Assembly: GCA_026545765.1 (NCBI GenBank)
Contig: CM048844.1
Coordinates: 54,966,932-55,030,931, forward strand
Reading direction: 5' to 3'
Source of the DNA: Plantago major
Taxonomy: Eukaryota > Streptophyta > Magnoliopsida > Lamiales > Plantaginaceae
Length of the DNA stretch: 64,000 bases
Of this stretch, positions 34,760-47,118 are shown one piece after another; within the stretch, counting starts at the first letter, position 1, and every line of letters begins with the position of its first letter. The notes beneath the pieces are model-generated. The model searched no databases. It worked only from the letters and a program-made list of their open reading frames with translations, and was not told the origin of the DNA. The translations under genes and the position numbers were made by a program.

Positions 34760-34840
34760 GTAATTGACCTCTCAGATATCTGATTTGTCAATAAAAATTT
34801 TCTTGATAAAATTTCCTAAGTGTTATGTTTCTAATCTCAG
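34760..34840 (+). other. Intron 4 of the extra gene (element C)
   Basis: AACGGAG then GTAATTGACC ... CTAATCTCAG then GTTCAAGCC, 81 bp. The flanking exons are similar in sequence (ETSKVSEEQVSEP and ETAQVFERQVFEP), suggesting exon duplication. Confidence 0.7.
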
Positions 34841-34960
34841 GTTCAAGCCGAAATAAAGGTTGATGAGGACTAGCCTTCCAAGTCCCCACCTCACAACAAG
34901 ATATCTGAGGAACTCCCTACCGCAGTAGTACAAGTCTCTGAGCCTGATGCATTCATTCAG

Positions 34961-35038
34961 GTAACTCAGAAACCTAACTACCCAAATACTCAGATATCTA
35001 AACAAGTTTTGAATCTAACTCAAAACTCTTTCTTTCAG
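34961..35038 (+). other. Intron 5 of the extra gene (element C)
   Basis: TTCATTCAG then GTAACTCAG ... TTTCTTTCAG then GCTCAAACA, 78 bp. Element D has the same borders on the minus strand (about 56245-56168). Confidence 0.7.
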
Positions 35039-35943
35039 GCTCAAACAAGTGTGCCAAAGGTTTTTGCATTCTCAACAGAAGACATGCTTACATTCTTCAA
35101 GAACCACACACTCAAGAAACATCTCAAGTGTTTCAGAAAGTGGCAAAAGCTCAGAAGCTCAGATCTGACTGAATTAACAAAGGTGACTGATCACCAATTG
35201 AGAAGAGTCAGAGCTTTTGACTTGGAGAATTATGTCCATGCTATGTTCCCAACAGAGCAGTACTCTTTTGCTACTCTGATGCATAAGGACTTTATCAAAG
35301 AAGCTGCACACAAGCTTATAGAAGCCTTTGAGAAGGCAGATGGTCAGACCAGAATGCAGATGGCATTCAAGCCTAATTTGCCCCAGACTCTACAGTACAT
35401 ACCCTCTGAACAAGAGGAAGTTAATGGGCAAATTGTCACTATTCCAGAAGTGATCAACCTGGTCTCTGAAGATGAAGAAGAGAAGGAGACTGATGAGAAT
35501 GACTATGAAGATTCTCCTTCTGACCATCACAAGGATGAGGATGATAAGAAGGATGATGATAATGCCCCTGCACCAGGGACAGGAGGGATTACACAGAGGA
35601 AGAGTGCCTCAACTGCTGAAAAGCACACTGAGAGGACATCACAACAATCCCTTCCTCCATCTCCTCAGAAATCCACCTATCCATCTTGCCAACAACAAAA
35701 GGACACTACTGAACAAATAGTTGAGCACTCTGAGGAAACAACTCAGAAGATATTCAATACACAAACCAGAGCTGCTCAACTCAAACAACTATTGGAAGAA
35801 GAACAACAGCTCCATCTTCAACTGGAAGAAGAGCTAGTTAAATCCAGAGATAAGCTTAATAAGCTTCAAGATCAATACTTGAAAGAAATGGTAGCTTACT
35901 CTGAGGTCAAAGAGCTCCAGGATGCTGTAAATGCCATTACTAA

Positions 35944-36752
35944 GGCTCTGTTCTTTTCAACTGAAATTCTTGAATCGAACCGAATCGAATCAATGGAACC
36001 GAATCGAATCGAATCAAATCAAACTAATGGAACTGAACTCAACTAAACTGAACTGAAGAAATTATTGTGTAATAATACTAACAATTATGTGATGGTATAT
36101 ATAATCACAATTAAAAAAATATATTATTTTTGTCATCTTTGTCACATTCTTCCTACTCTTTTTTCTGCCACTTTACATTTTTATTTATTATTGTATAACA
36201 AACTTTAAAACCAACCGCGTGGAAAACAATATGAGAATGATAACTCGATTAAAACCGAATTTTAATCGTCGTATAAACTGTCTTTGTCTAGTTTTGCAAC
36301 ATGATATCAATGTCCAAGGTGGAGTGGATAATGATTTATTGAACCCGACAAGGAAAGAAACGATGAACAGGGTGCCGAAGGAGATAACATTGAGAATTTG
36401 GCGCTCTATTCCAGGCAATATAGAGCCCGAGGAAGATAATATAGAGTCCGAGGAAGATAATATAGAGTCCGAGGAAGATAATATGGATGAATAAATACCA
36501 TTTTTCAATATTTGTGATATATAATATTATTTTTATAAAGTTTGGTCCGACTTTTGGTTTGGTTTAATTTGTTTTGGAGTTTTTGAACATATAGATTTTT
36601 TGTTAGTTCAAATTGTAACTATACTCTTTATTTCATTGATCTACTAAAAGTCGTATTAAAAAGAAAGAATGACAAAAAGTTGAAAATAACTCAATTGGAT
36701 AAATTTTCTTATTTTCCTCGTACAAAAGATCGGGTGTGTAAATAAATGATAA

Positions 36753-36830
<78 letters not shown>

Positions 36831-36938
36831 AATAATAATAATAATATGAATTTAATGAACTAAATCGAATCGAATCGAATCGAATGGGCCGAATCGAATC
36901 AACGAAAAGAGTTTTCAGTTTGAACTAAGAGCCTAGAG
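35944..36938. mobile_element. MITE-like insertion in the extra gene of element C
   Basis: This stretch is absent from the homologous part of element B. Its ends are imperfect inverted repeats: left AGGCTCTGTTC and CAACTGAAA, right (read inward) AGGCTCTTAGTTCAAACTGA. Both ends then carry GAATCGAATCGAA-type tandem pentamers. The inside has TAA/TTA and CAA microsatellites (36756-36845) and a short open frame, 36219-36494, ending in three EEDNIES-type repeats. Superfamily is not settled; a clear target duplication was not found. Boundaries are within about 15 bp. Confidence 0.6.
36756..36845. repeat. (TAA/TTA)n and (CAA)n microsatellite
   Basis: ATAATAATA passes into TTATTATTA, then AACAACAAC, then AATAATAAT. 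The ATAAT and ATTAT runs are complementary and could fold back. Confidence 0.9.
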
Positions 36939-38809
36939 ATATATCTCAAGAAGCAAAGCATGATGCTAAGGCTGCATCACCATCAAAAGATATACCATCC
37001 TCTTCTCTGAAAGGAAAGAAGCCCATCTATGAGATGGTTGCTGGACTAGAAAATCTTGAAAATGTCCAAGAGGATGAAGATCACTGGGCTGATGACTCAG
37101 ATGATGAAGAAGAGAAGAAATTGGCAGAACACCGAAATGAGCATTTGGTGATTTCTCACCTGAAAAGGAAGCAAATTGCTCCTGAAATCTTCAACCAACT
37201 GCCAATATCCACGACTCCAGTGAATACTTCACCAGATTTCAAGTACTGTCTAAACTGCATAAGGAGTTATCTTCTCAAAATGAAGCCGCCATTAGATAAG
37301 TCACTCCAGAGATGAAGACCTTCACTGAGCTCATCACTCAGAGAACAACCAGTCTGGTAATTGCTCAGAGAGACCTAGGCATGGTAAGGGATGATGATGT
37401 ATCATTAGCTGAAAAAGCTTTTCATGAGGCAAGTTACACTGCTGGAAAAGCAGATGCCATACTAGGCCCATAGGCAGAGCTCACTGATAAGGAAAATGGA
37501 CTGATCAAACAAAATCAGGAGCTTAAAGCTGAATTTCAGAAGTTGGTCACTACCTATAACTACTTACAAGCACATTTTGAGTCTCTCTCAGAATCCTTTA
37601 TGAGACTTAGTCAGCCAACAATGACTAAGGGGGAAGGATTGTACAAATCTGGACCTCAAAGTCAGGGGGAATGGAAAGAAGGAGAAGTATATAAGAAGAA
37701 ATCTGGAGCTGGTGCTGCTCAGAGAGGAAGAAGAAACAAGAAAACTTCCTAGCCACCACTCAAAATCAATGATCCCTCCTCAAGTCAAGCTACTTCCCAG
37801 AAACCAACTGAAGGAACTTCAACGGTAACAAGGGCCATGGCACAAAAACCTCCAAGGAGTACCAAGGCTCCAAGGAGAAGACAAGTAAAAGGGATTGAAG
37901 AATCTTCTTCTTCTGAAGAAGAAGGCCAAATCAAATCCCTAGGCAATGAAGAAGGCTGCAAAACTTTCACAAGAATTAATCTTGATGATGATGATGAAGA
38001 GACTGATGAAGATAAAGCTCCTCTTCACATAAAAAGAAAAATTGATAGCCTAACTGAGCCCATAGCTGCAAAGCCTTTGGCAGCTAAAACACCCTCTGGA
38101 AATACCAAGTCTATCCGGGGTGGTTCTTCAAGCAATCCCCCAAGGGAAAATTCAAGGCAAAGGAGGAATAGACTAAGAGCTGAAAAGAGAAAAAGTGAAC
38201 TTCCACTCAGGCCAGAAGAAGCCAAAATTGAGTATATGAAGATTGACAACAACTCCTCTGTCTACAGGTGCATAAATCAGAAAAATGGCTACTGGATTCT
38301 GGAACTCAAACATTTACTGCTAAATTCAAGGTTTCCACAACCAATCCATAAAGAAAAGACAAACCATTCTTGATTAACACCAGCCACATCAAGAACTGGT
38401 TGGATTTTGAAGTTATCAACAGGATAAAAGCCATGAAGAAGGACCTCTCTGATGAATGTCCTTATGGAAAGCCAGAGATGTGCAGTTCTAATCGATTGGA
38501 ACAGGCACAAGGCCAAGACTTTTTGTGGAACCCTATGAGTCCTTCTACATGGATGAAGAACAATACAAGGGTGACATCAAATATCTGAGGATCATATATG
38601 ATTATTTCAAGCTATCAGATATCAAGATCGTGCATGCCTGGATATGGGGAAAGTATTTGTGGGCCAAGCATTTTGTCAAGAAAAATCCTACCAAAACCTA
38701 CAAAGAAGTCTGTGGATTTGCCAGAGACACAGAGATGATTGTCAAAACTCTTCTCTATGACTACTCTGATGATATAAGAAGGTTTGGTGATAGGAAATTT
38801 GCAGATTGA

Positions 38810-39198
38810 TCCATGGAACTGTTTTGAAGACTTGAAGATTTTGAAGACTTGAGGACTAGTTTGTTAGGATGTTCACTTGGAGCTTGGTTACTCCTGTTGT
38901 CCTAATTTACTATGTAATCTTTTGTATCTTGCTGACTGTACCTTATTGTTGTTTTATCTTGTAAAAGTTATCTGAACTTTCTTTGTAACATATCTGATGA
39001 ACCTACACTCAGATATCAATCTATAAAAGATAACTTGTCAGCAAAGATCACACCATGTGATTTGGTTGATGTTTACTTTCTGCACTTAATTATATAAATT
39101 GAAAGATAATAAGAAATGATTAAGTGATGGATTGTTTCCTCATCCAGATTTGTAATAGGTCAGATAGTCATCGTTGACTGATCAAAATGGGGGAAATT
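38810..39198 (+). other. 3' untranslated region and polypurine tract of element C
   Basis: Non-coding, ending in AAAATGGGGGAAATT at 39185-39198, the polypurine tract directly before the 3' LTR. The matching stretch in element B is 22178-21785. Confidence 0.8.
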
Positions 39199-40779
39199 TG
39201 TTAGGAATATCTGTTTAGATTTTGATCAGCAACCTAATGACTTATCTTAGCTCAGAAAGGTGGTTAGTACTCTTGGTTCACTTGAACACTGTAAAAGAGG
39301 AAACTCATTAAGTATGATAGTCTAGCAAATCTTGTATAGGATGTTAGGTCTCTGAATGTAATTTTTATTCCTCTAAAGAAGACCAAGAAGAAGGCATCCA
39401 GCAGGAAAAGTTCAACGGATTTGAAGATTTGAAGACTGCACAAGATTGTTGAAGACAAGGGTTTTTCAGATACCTTTGACCAGATATCTTGAAGACACAA
39501 GCATTTTTAAATAAACAGTATTGCAAAAGATATCTGAGAAATAAAAGGTTTCTAAAACGAGGAAAGTGTCCACAGATATCTACACTCAGATACCTTGGAC
39601 ATAAACTATGTTTCTGAAAATATAACAAGTTGTTTCAACAAGTGGTATCTGGAGTGGTGATAATCTCTGGAAAAGGACGTGTAAAGCATCAGAGAACTCT
39701 GATACTATAAGATCTCTGATACAATGCATAGTTCCGTTGGCACTACAGGATAAAGTATAGTACAATGCATTGAATGCGCGGACAGAAATGTCTGAACAAA
39801 AACGGTAGCTTCTGAAGAAGAAGACAAACGTACTACAGTACTATACTCAGATATCAATAGTTTGAATTTGATTTAAGCCTAACGGATACTATTCAAACGG
39901 CACTCAAATTCATCTATAAATATCAACACTTAGACTGCTTGAGAACACACCTTAGAACACTGAACACACATTGAATACTCTCACACAAGCTCTCTCAAGC
40001 ACACTACTTACCTTCAAGCTCTCTGTTGCAACCAAAACTCTTGATTCTAAGTAGCACAAAAGTTCTAAGTGTCCTGATCCTTAACAAGCATTGGCATTTG
40101 TGAAAGAGTTGAATTAAGATTTGATATCTGAGATTCATTCTCTTGAACATTTATCATAGACTTGGGCCAGTTAAGAACAAGATACCATACATTGCAAAGT
40201 GTATTAAGTATACTTGATTCTCAGTGCTATCTGCATAACAAAACAAGTTATTAAAGAAGCTCACCTGATAAAATACCTTAACCAAGACCTTAATTGGTGT
40301 GGATTACAGGAAGTACTTAGTTTGGGAAACTAAGGAACAACTCCAGGAAAGAGGTTTCTGAGTATAGGAAGTACTTGGCTGTGAAAGCCGGGGAATAACA
40401 CAGGGGGAACACTTGGTTGGGAACCTAGTGTAATTAGGAATCGAGAGAAGATATTTGTAAGGTTACATCAATTATCTGTCTTAGTGGATTCTAGGTCTGA
40501 GAACGGCCGAAGTGGATTAGTTGAAGGATTACACCACCTTCAGATACCACTATAAAAATACACGTGTTATTTACTTTCTGCATTTTATTACTTGCTTTAT
40601 TTACATTGCAAAGTATTTACACCTATCTTGCTGAGCACGTGCACTTATCACAGAAAAGTCTTCCACACTCTGAAGTTAAATATCAGATATCTGAGAAACC
40701 GTGTTTATCGATAAACGTTTTAAAAGACTATTCACCCCCCCCCCCCCAGTCTTTTACTTTGTCGTTATCTGGACCAACA
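39199..40779 (+). repeat. 3' LTR of element C
   Basis: TGTTAGGAATATCTG to CTGGACCAACA, 1581 bp, followed by the duplication GTGAT. It contains three stem-loop units (about 40316-40435), a poly-C run at about 40735-40747 and the CTTTTACTTTGTCGTTATC terminal block shared by all LTRs of the family. Confidence 0.95.
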
Positions 40780-40784
40780 GTGAT

Positions 40785-43021
40785 CATTTGCCCATTTACT
40801 TCCTCTTGCTCAGAGGGTATGATTTGTAGAGACTTGGGCAAGATTGGCTTGAATGCCATCTCCATTCTGGTATGACCATCTGCTTGGTTAAAAGCTTGAA
40901 TAAGCTTTCTGGCCACTTCCTTGACAAAGTCCTTATGCATCAATGTTCCAAAGGAATATTGTTCAGTTGGGAACATGGCATGGACATAGGTTTCCAAGTC
41001 AAGGGCTCGTGCTCTCCTTTTGTGGTGATCAGTTACCTTTATGATCTCAGATAGATCAGAGCATCAAAGATTTTGCCATTTCTTGAAGCATTTTAGGTGC
41101 TTTGGCAAAGTGTGTTCCCTGAAGAAGGGAAGCATGTCCTTTTTGTCATCAGCAGGGACCTTAGTGGCACTTGTTTGAGCCTGAAAGAAAGAATCTTAAT
41201 TAGTTTCAAAACTTTAGTAGATATCTGGGCTTTAGAGTAGAAAGGTATCTGAGTTACCTGGGTGATAGGCTCAAATGACTTGACTACTGAGGTTCCAGGT
41301 GCCTCAGATATCTGGATATGAGGAGGAGACTGGAAAGTCTGATCCTCAGTGATCTTTCTTTCTGCTTGAACCTGAGATTAGAAACATAACACTTAGGAAA
41401 TTTTATCAAGAAAAATACTATAGACAAATACAGATATCTGAGAGGTCAATTACCTCCACTATTGGAGGCTCAGATACTTGTCTCTCAGAGACTTGTACAG
41501 TCTCTGGAAGTTTTTCTTGTGATGAAGGCTTTGATGCCTCATCAATTTCCATTGGTTGCTGGGATTGAGTGGGCAGTTCCCCAACAACTTCTACTTCTTT
41601 TGAACCTGTAAGTAGAAAGTGTTAGTTTGAGAAAAATGGTCAAAGATTTGTCTTTGAAGATTATAGGTATCTGAATGAAATACCTTCTCTGCAGAAGGTT
41701 AAGATAATTGTTTTTCAGAGAACTTGAAAGTCTCTGGATTCTTCTCTGAAGAGATAGACTTTTCAGTCTCTCCATTTTTCTTCTCAGTTGGAGCCTATTA
41801 GAAACAAACACTTAAAAATATTAGTCAAGTGTATGATTCACATATCTGAGATGTTATATCTTAAGGAACTACCTTCTACATGTGAGACAGGCTCCTGTTC
41901 CTTAAGTGGTGAGACTATGGAAGCCTCATTCTCAGATTCTGAGGCAAGCTTTGCATCTTCCTCTTGATGTTGTGTTTCTAACTCAGCCTGCAACAAAGAA
42001 ATTTTATTAAATAATAAGATTAATAAACACAAAAATATCACAAGTACAGAGTTAAACCATTAAGCTACCTGAGCAGTGTCAGGCTGATTGGTCTCTGGAA
42101 CTCGTGACTATCCTATGCTTTGGTCTTGTTGCTCCATTACAGCTTCTTTGTTTGAAGTTTCAGGTACTTCAGACCTTTCCTGAGTGTGCAACTCAGTTGC
42201 CTCCCCAGTTTGATCATTCTGAGCAGATGCCTCAGTTTGATCCCTCTCATTGAGTTGGAGAACCTACTCTTTTACAGGATTTTCTTGAGTAAGGAAAGAT
42301 GCTGGTATCTCATGTTGTAACTCAAGTATCATCTCAGCAACATCCACAAGAACATCATCATCCAATGTTCTTAGCTTATTTGGTCGGGACCTCCTTGTAG
42401 ACCATCAAAGCATCTGTGAAGAATGCATGCCAACACATCCCAGTGAACCAACAGATGTCTGGTTCTGATATCAGCAAGTTTGAAGTCAATGGGTGAATCT
42501 GATTTTTCAAGATCACACACATCACTGTAAAGTTGTTTCACACCTTCAAGGAGATCATCATCCTTGGTGTTTATTTCAAAATCATTTCCAAGATTTTGAA
42601 GTTCAAACAACTCACAGAAAGTTGTAAAGTTCTAAAGGATGTCCTTTCCTTGAACTTTTGATTTTATAGGCACTATTTCAGTGCCTTGAGTAACACAGGA
42701 AATAATCCTGGAATTGTTGTAAAATTCCAACTCATCCAGTGAAGAAACTCCACTGGGAATAGCAGACAGGAAACCCTTGATTTGTGCCTTTTCAAGCATA
42801 CCAAGAATTAGCTTCCTACCGGCTTGATTTTCAATATCAGCAACATGGTATTCCTCAATCATGGCACCACCCCAAATCATCCTGTGATTTGAAGTCCAAT
42901 GATCAGGATTGAAGTCTCCTACCAATCGATTGTTCGTGATAACCAACACTGGTGCTTGCTTTTCAGCAGTGCCAGAGGTAGTAGCTTGGAATTTCTGGTT
43001 AGAAGCACGTTTTGGAGCCAT
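40785..43021 (-). pseudogene. Extra (third) gene of element B, 5' half
   Basis: ATG at 43021 gives MAPKRASNQKFQ, then RLVGDFNPDHWTSNHRMIWG, broken at 42632 and continued at 42610-42371. A deletion then leads into the small-exon region (42370-41000), with introns that match element C. The last part, 40997-40785, reads YVHAMFPTEQYSFGTLMHKD and is cut by element C. It continues at 24628. The B copy lacks the basic region present in C. Internal stops and frame changes make it non-functional. Confidence 0.7.
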
Positions 43022-43952
43022 CTCTTTAAATAGTGAAAGTTTTTGAAAGTCGAAAAGAGATTAAGGTAGGAGATTAGTGATTCTTTGCAGAAAAACTAAG
43101 CGAGAAACAGAGATTTGCATAAAACTTTGAAAGATTTTTGCTATTTTTGTGTAAGTATGAATGTTGGATTAGGCGAAAGTGATTTCTTTTGCCAAAATCC
43201 TATATATATATAGCATTTTACTCTCAATAGACATACATACAAATTAATTTTGTACATATGTATTTGTGCAAATGCAGATATGCATGGGTAAAATTTGTTT
43301 TGCATTAAATGCTTAGTGAGTCACGTCTGTATTTTTACAGTCCACTATTTTACCGAGAATTGATCTCGTCTGTTAAATTCAAACACCCATTTCATCAAGG
43401 GTCACGATTGCTTCTTTAGCAATCATCACAATCAGTAATTGTAATTGTGCCCAATTAATGAAATTTGGAGAATAGCTTTCTGAATCACATCTCTTTTATG
43501 TGACTAGGGGACAGTCTTTGGACTCATCTATTCAGTTCAGATACTGTATGTATCTTAGCATATAAATGGAAAGATACAAAACACCAGAGTTGTAGTTGAC
43601 TGAATACAGTTGTACCACATTTCTTTTTTGAGTTCCCCTCACTTTGTGATCTCACAGATATCTGAGTACCCGTCTCAGAAATCTTTGAAAGATACTTTTA
43701 CCCTTTAACCTTTGATATCTGAGTACCCGTCTCAGATATCTTTTTGCTATGTGTTTCACCTTTTGCCTTTGATATTCTGGATTCCCGTTCCAGATATCTT
43801 ATCTCTTCTTTTTCCTTCTTAATCATTTTGAGTTCCTATCTCACTCACACTTTTAGCTCCTTTTAGTATATGAGTTCCCGTCTCAGATACCTTTTTACCT
43901 TGGATATCTGGATACCTGGTCCATATATCTTTCTCCTTTCTAAGTTTCTATC
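43022..43952 (-). other. Spacer between RNase H and the extra gene of element B
   Basis: Non-coding. It contains the hairpin at 43406-43424 (GATTGCT/AGCAATC), the TATA-like run, and a block of ATATCTGAGTACCCGTCTC-type repeats at 43650-43920. Confidence 0.6.
43201..43212 (-). promoter_or_regulatory. TATA-like box before the extra gene (element B)
   Basis: A 12-base TATATA run about 180 bp upstream of the ATG at 43021, on the element strand, in the same context (before GGATTTTGGCAAAAGAAATC) as in elements C and D. Confidence 0.55.
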
Positions 43953-45198
43953 TCAGAGATTAGAACTTTTTAGTTCCTTCGGTAGCTCTATTAACCCAAG
44001 ACTATGTCTTAAGGTTAAGAACCTGTTTTCTTGCAAAGGCTTTGTAAAGATATCTGGAAGTTGGTCTTCAGTACCAATCTTGAGTAACTCTATATTGCCT
44101 TTTTCCACATGATCTCTAATGAAGTGGTGTCTAACATCAATGTGCTTTGTTCTTGCATGAAACTTAGGATTCTGAGTTATGGCAATTGCACTTGTGTTGT
44201 CACAGAAAAATGGGAGTTTTCTCTTCATTGATTTCATAGTCTCTGAGTTGTTGTTGTATCCACAATATCTGTGAAGCACAACACCCAACAACAATATATT
44301 TAACCTCTGTGGTAGATGTGGTAAATGAGTTTTGTTTCTTGCTGAAACATGATATTAATCTGGCACCAAGAAATTGACAAGTTCCTGAAGTGCTTTTTCT
44401 ATCAAGCAATGATCCAGCATAATCAGCATCAGAATAACCAACTAAACTCAATCCACTGTCTTTTGGATACCAAAATCCAACTTCTACAGTACCCTTTACC
44501 TACCTTAATATTTTCATAGCAATGTTGTAGTGTGATTGCATTGGATTTGTCTGAAATCTAGCACACACTCCAACTTCATATTGAATATCAGGTCTACTTG
44601 CAGTGAGGTACAGTAGAGACCCAATCAATTTCCTATACTTATGTTCTTCAAAACTCTTGTCAGATTCAGTATAGGTCATTTTGGTTTCAATGCTCATTGG
44701 TATCTTAGCATTCTTTTCAAAAGGCTTTAGATTAAACTTGTTGAGCATATATTTTGCATACTTTGTTTGACTAATGAATATTCCATCATTAAGTTGCTTG
44801 ACTTTCAATCCTACGAAGTAGTTCAATTCTCCCATCATGCTCATCTCAAATTTACTTTTCATGAGCTTAGCAAAGTCTTCACAAAGTTGCTTGTCTTTAA
44901 ATCCAAATATGATGTCATCAACATATACTAGTTTCCCTTCATGGTTCAAAGTAATGAGTGTTTTATCAACATCTCCTTTCTTGAAGCCACTTTCCAGCAA
45001 GTATTTGGCTAAAGTATCATACCATGCTCTTGGAGCCTGTTTCAATCCATACAGAGCTTTCTGAAGCTTATAAACCATTCTACTTTCTGTGGAAACTTCA
45101 AAGCCTGGTGGTTGTTCAACATAGACTTCCGCAAGTTCACCGTTTAGAAATGCACTTTTGACATCCATTTGATAAACTTTAAAGTCATTCTGAGCTGC
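43953..45198 (-). pseudogene. Reverse transcriptase and RNase H of element B, N-terminus deleted
   Basis: It starts inside the RT domain ([20 protein letters not shown]), then [34 protein letters not shown] and [17 protein letters not shown] blocks, with the frame broken at about 44500. RNase H follows ([36 protein letters not shown]) in two frames down to 43953. A four- or five-residue deletion precedes YVDD compared with element D. The integrase-RT connector and first RT strands are missing because of a deletion at about 45200. Confidence 0.85.
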
Positions 45199-45203
45199 AA
45201 AGG

Positions 45204-46176
45204 CTAGAAATAGTCTACATGAACAGATTCTTCAATCTTTTGTGTTCTTTTGTTGTAGATTCTGTAGGCTTTGCTATTCAGAGAATAACCAAGAAATACT
45301 CCTTCATCTGCTTCTGTTTGAAATGTTCTCAAGTATTCTTTTCCATTGTTAAGAACAAAACATCTGCAACCAAACACCCTTAGATGTTTCATACTAGGGG
45401 GTCTACCAATCAAAAGTTCATAAGGAGTTTTGTCATGGTGTTTGTTAATCAAACATCTATTTTGAGTGTAGCAGGCTGTGTTGACAGCTTCAACTCAATA
45501 GATTTCACTTATTTTAGTGTCAGCAAGCATTGTCCTTGCAGCTTCTTTTATGGTCCTATTCTTCCTTTCCTCAACACCATTTTGTTGTGGTGTCCTTACT
45601 GAAGATAGTTGATGTTTTATACCTTTGCAGGTACAAAACTCTTTTATGTACTGGTTCACAAAGTCAGTACCATGGTCTGTTCTGATTACAGATACACTGT
45701 CATTTTTCATGACTTCAAGCTTATTCAGCAAGTTGGGTATTTCAAACCCTTGCATCAGATTTTTGTTTGAAGAATACAACCCAAGTGAATCTTGAGTAAT
45801 CATCAACAACAACCAGACCATACTTCTTTCCTGCATAGCTAGTTATAGAGGATTAAAAAAGATCCATATGTAACATTTGCAGTGGCCTTTCACTGGAGTG
45901 TCTAGTTTTAGACTTGAAAGATGTTTTGGATTGTTTCCCCATTTGGCAAGTTGAGCATATACCATCTTTTCTATATGCCATTTTTGGTAAACCAACCATC
46001 AATTATTTCTTGGCTAGCTTGTTCAGAGTTTTGAAGTTCAAGTGACTCATTCTTTTATGCCATAGCCAATTTTCTTCAGTGTGGCCAGATTGACTCACCA
46101 TGAGACATTCTTCAGTTGTGGAAGATGCCCAGTCAGCAACATAAAGACTTCCTTTCCGCCTAGCAACCAAGACTGT
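45204..46176 (-). pseudogene. Integrase region of element B
   Basis: It includes the zinc region (about 46150-45950) and the core: IRTDHGTDFVNQYIKEFC keeps the middle Asp, and PQQNGVEERKNRT keeps the Glu. A TGA replaces Trp near 45495. The C-terminal part (GRPPSMKHLRVFGCRCFVLN to QKIEESVHV) stops at 45204, where a deletion joins it to RT sequence. Additional stops lie near 45850 and 46000. Confidence 0.82.
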
Positions 46177-47118
46177 CTACTTTGATTCATTACCAATTAA
46201 TTTGCATAGTTTTGACTTGATCTTTATAGTGTACCCTTTGTCTACCAATTGACTCATGCTTAGGAGATTATATTTCAATCCCTCTACATGTAGTACTTCA
46301 GAGATTGTAAGAGATCCAAGCTTCAGATTGCCAAAACCTATGGTTGGATTTACATCTCCTCCTGCAAATCTAATAATTGGTCCTTTCTCGCATTTTCTGT
46401 AGTTAACCAGATTTGCTTTGTCTCCTGTCATGTGCTTACCACATCCACTATCAAAATGCCACTTCAGATTCTTCCTCAGAGTGTTCTTATCAACCATTAG
46501 GCAAGGCTCAATGTTGGAGCAATCTGGATAGATCTGCTCAGCAACCCCACACAATTCCCTTTTCTTTTGACCAAAGTCAACCAATTCATGAGTGATGCCA
46601 CACAACTCTGGTGAAGGTAGTTTGGAGTCATCTGAGTCTTCTTCCTCAGATTCTGACTCAATATCAAGAGCATCCAGTTGGATTGGAAACTTTTTCCTTT
46701 TTTCAGTGAGCATAGCTCTCTGACCTCTCTTGAAATTTCTTCTATCTTTCTTGTCACCTGTCTTTAGCTTAATGAAAGCAGGGCAGTCCCTTTTAAAGTG
46801 ACCGAGTTTCTGACAATAGAAACAGATATCGTCTCCGATTTCTGTTTCCTCAGTACTAGATGCTTGCTGAGCTGGCTTGTTCAGTGAGCTTGACAGCTGC
46901 ATATTTTTGTACTGGTGATAGTTTGAGCCTAGATGCTTTCTCAGCTTCTCTTTGGCTTTTCTTCTCTCAATTTTCTGACTGACATATTTTCTCATTTGCT
47001 TCACAGCAAGAGCATCTTCACCAGTCATTTCTTTGGTATCCTTCTTTTGAGAAGTACCTTGTGTCACTAAAGCAACATTGTGAACTTTCTCAGCAATCAC
47101 GCTAAACAAACAAATCAA
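46177..47118 (-). pseudogene. Gag remnant fused to protease, element B
   Basis: One open frame gives VHNVALVTQGTSQKKDTK, a CCHC knuckle (CFYCQKLGHFKRDCP) and an acidic patch. A large in-frame deletion removes the coiled-coil spacer, and the protease site WHFDSGCGKHMTGD follows. The capsid part of Gag is missing upstream. The start codon at 47118 lies in joined leader sequence and may not be genuine. Confidence 0.82.

Larger units (their letters stand above)
32341..38809 (+). pseudogene. Extra (third) gene of element C, multi-exon
   Basis: ATG 32341 opens MAHKRSSTQKS. The first part (to about 33258) includes RLVGDFNPDHWTSNHRIIWG, GFLSALPSGVS, VLEFYNNSRIISYVSEGTAI and RTRHLLVHWDVLACTLHR, and resembles the putative plant transposon protein domain common beside such elements. 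Next comes a Lys/Arg-rich stretch (GSKKRKTEE, KKPRTSRKK) like a nuclear signal. Then follow small exons between five GT-AG introns of 77-82 bp, and a region with FSTEDMLTFFKNHTLKKHLK, acidic and coiled-coil parts. The conserved C-terminal domain (LRIIYDYFKLSDI, WAKHFVKKNPTKTYKEVCGF) ends at 38809. Stops at 32621, 32951, 33256, 33610 and 33955 and a MITE-like insertion at 35944-36938 break it. No signal peptide or transmembrane segment is seen, so envelope function is not supported. Confidence 0.72.
24629..40779 (+). mobile_element. Ty1/copia element C (Sirevirus-like), nested in element B
   Basis: It is bounded by the perfect duplication GTGAT (24624-24628 and 40780-40784), which rejoins the extra gene of element B. 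Order: damaged 5' LTR, gag, protease, integrase, RT, RNase H, extra gene, polypurine tract, 3' LTR. The first 210 aligned bases of its two LTRs differ at about five places by hand count, so the insertion is fairly recent. Many stops and frameshifts and the loss of the primer site show it is dead. Confidence 0.93.
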
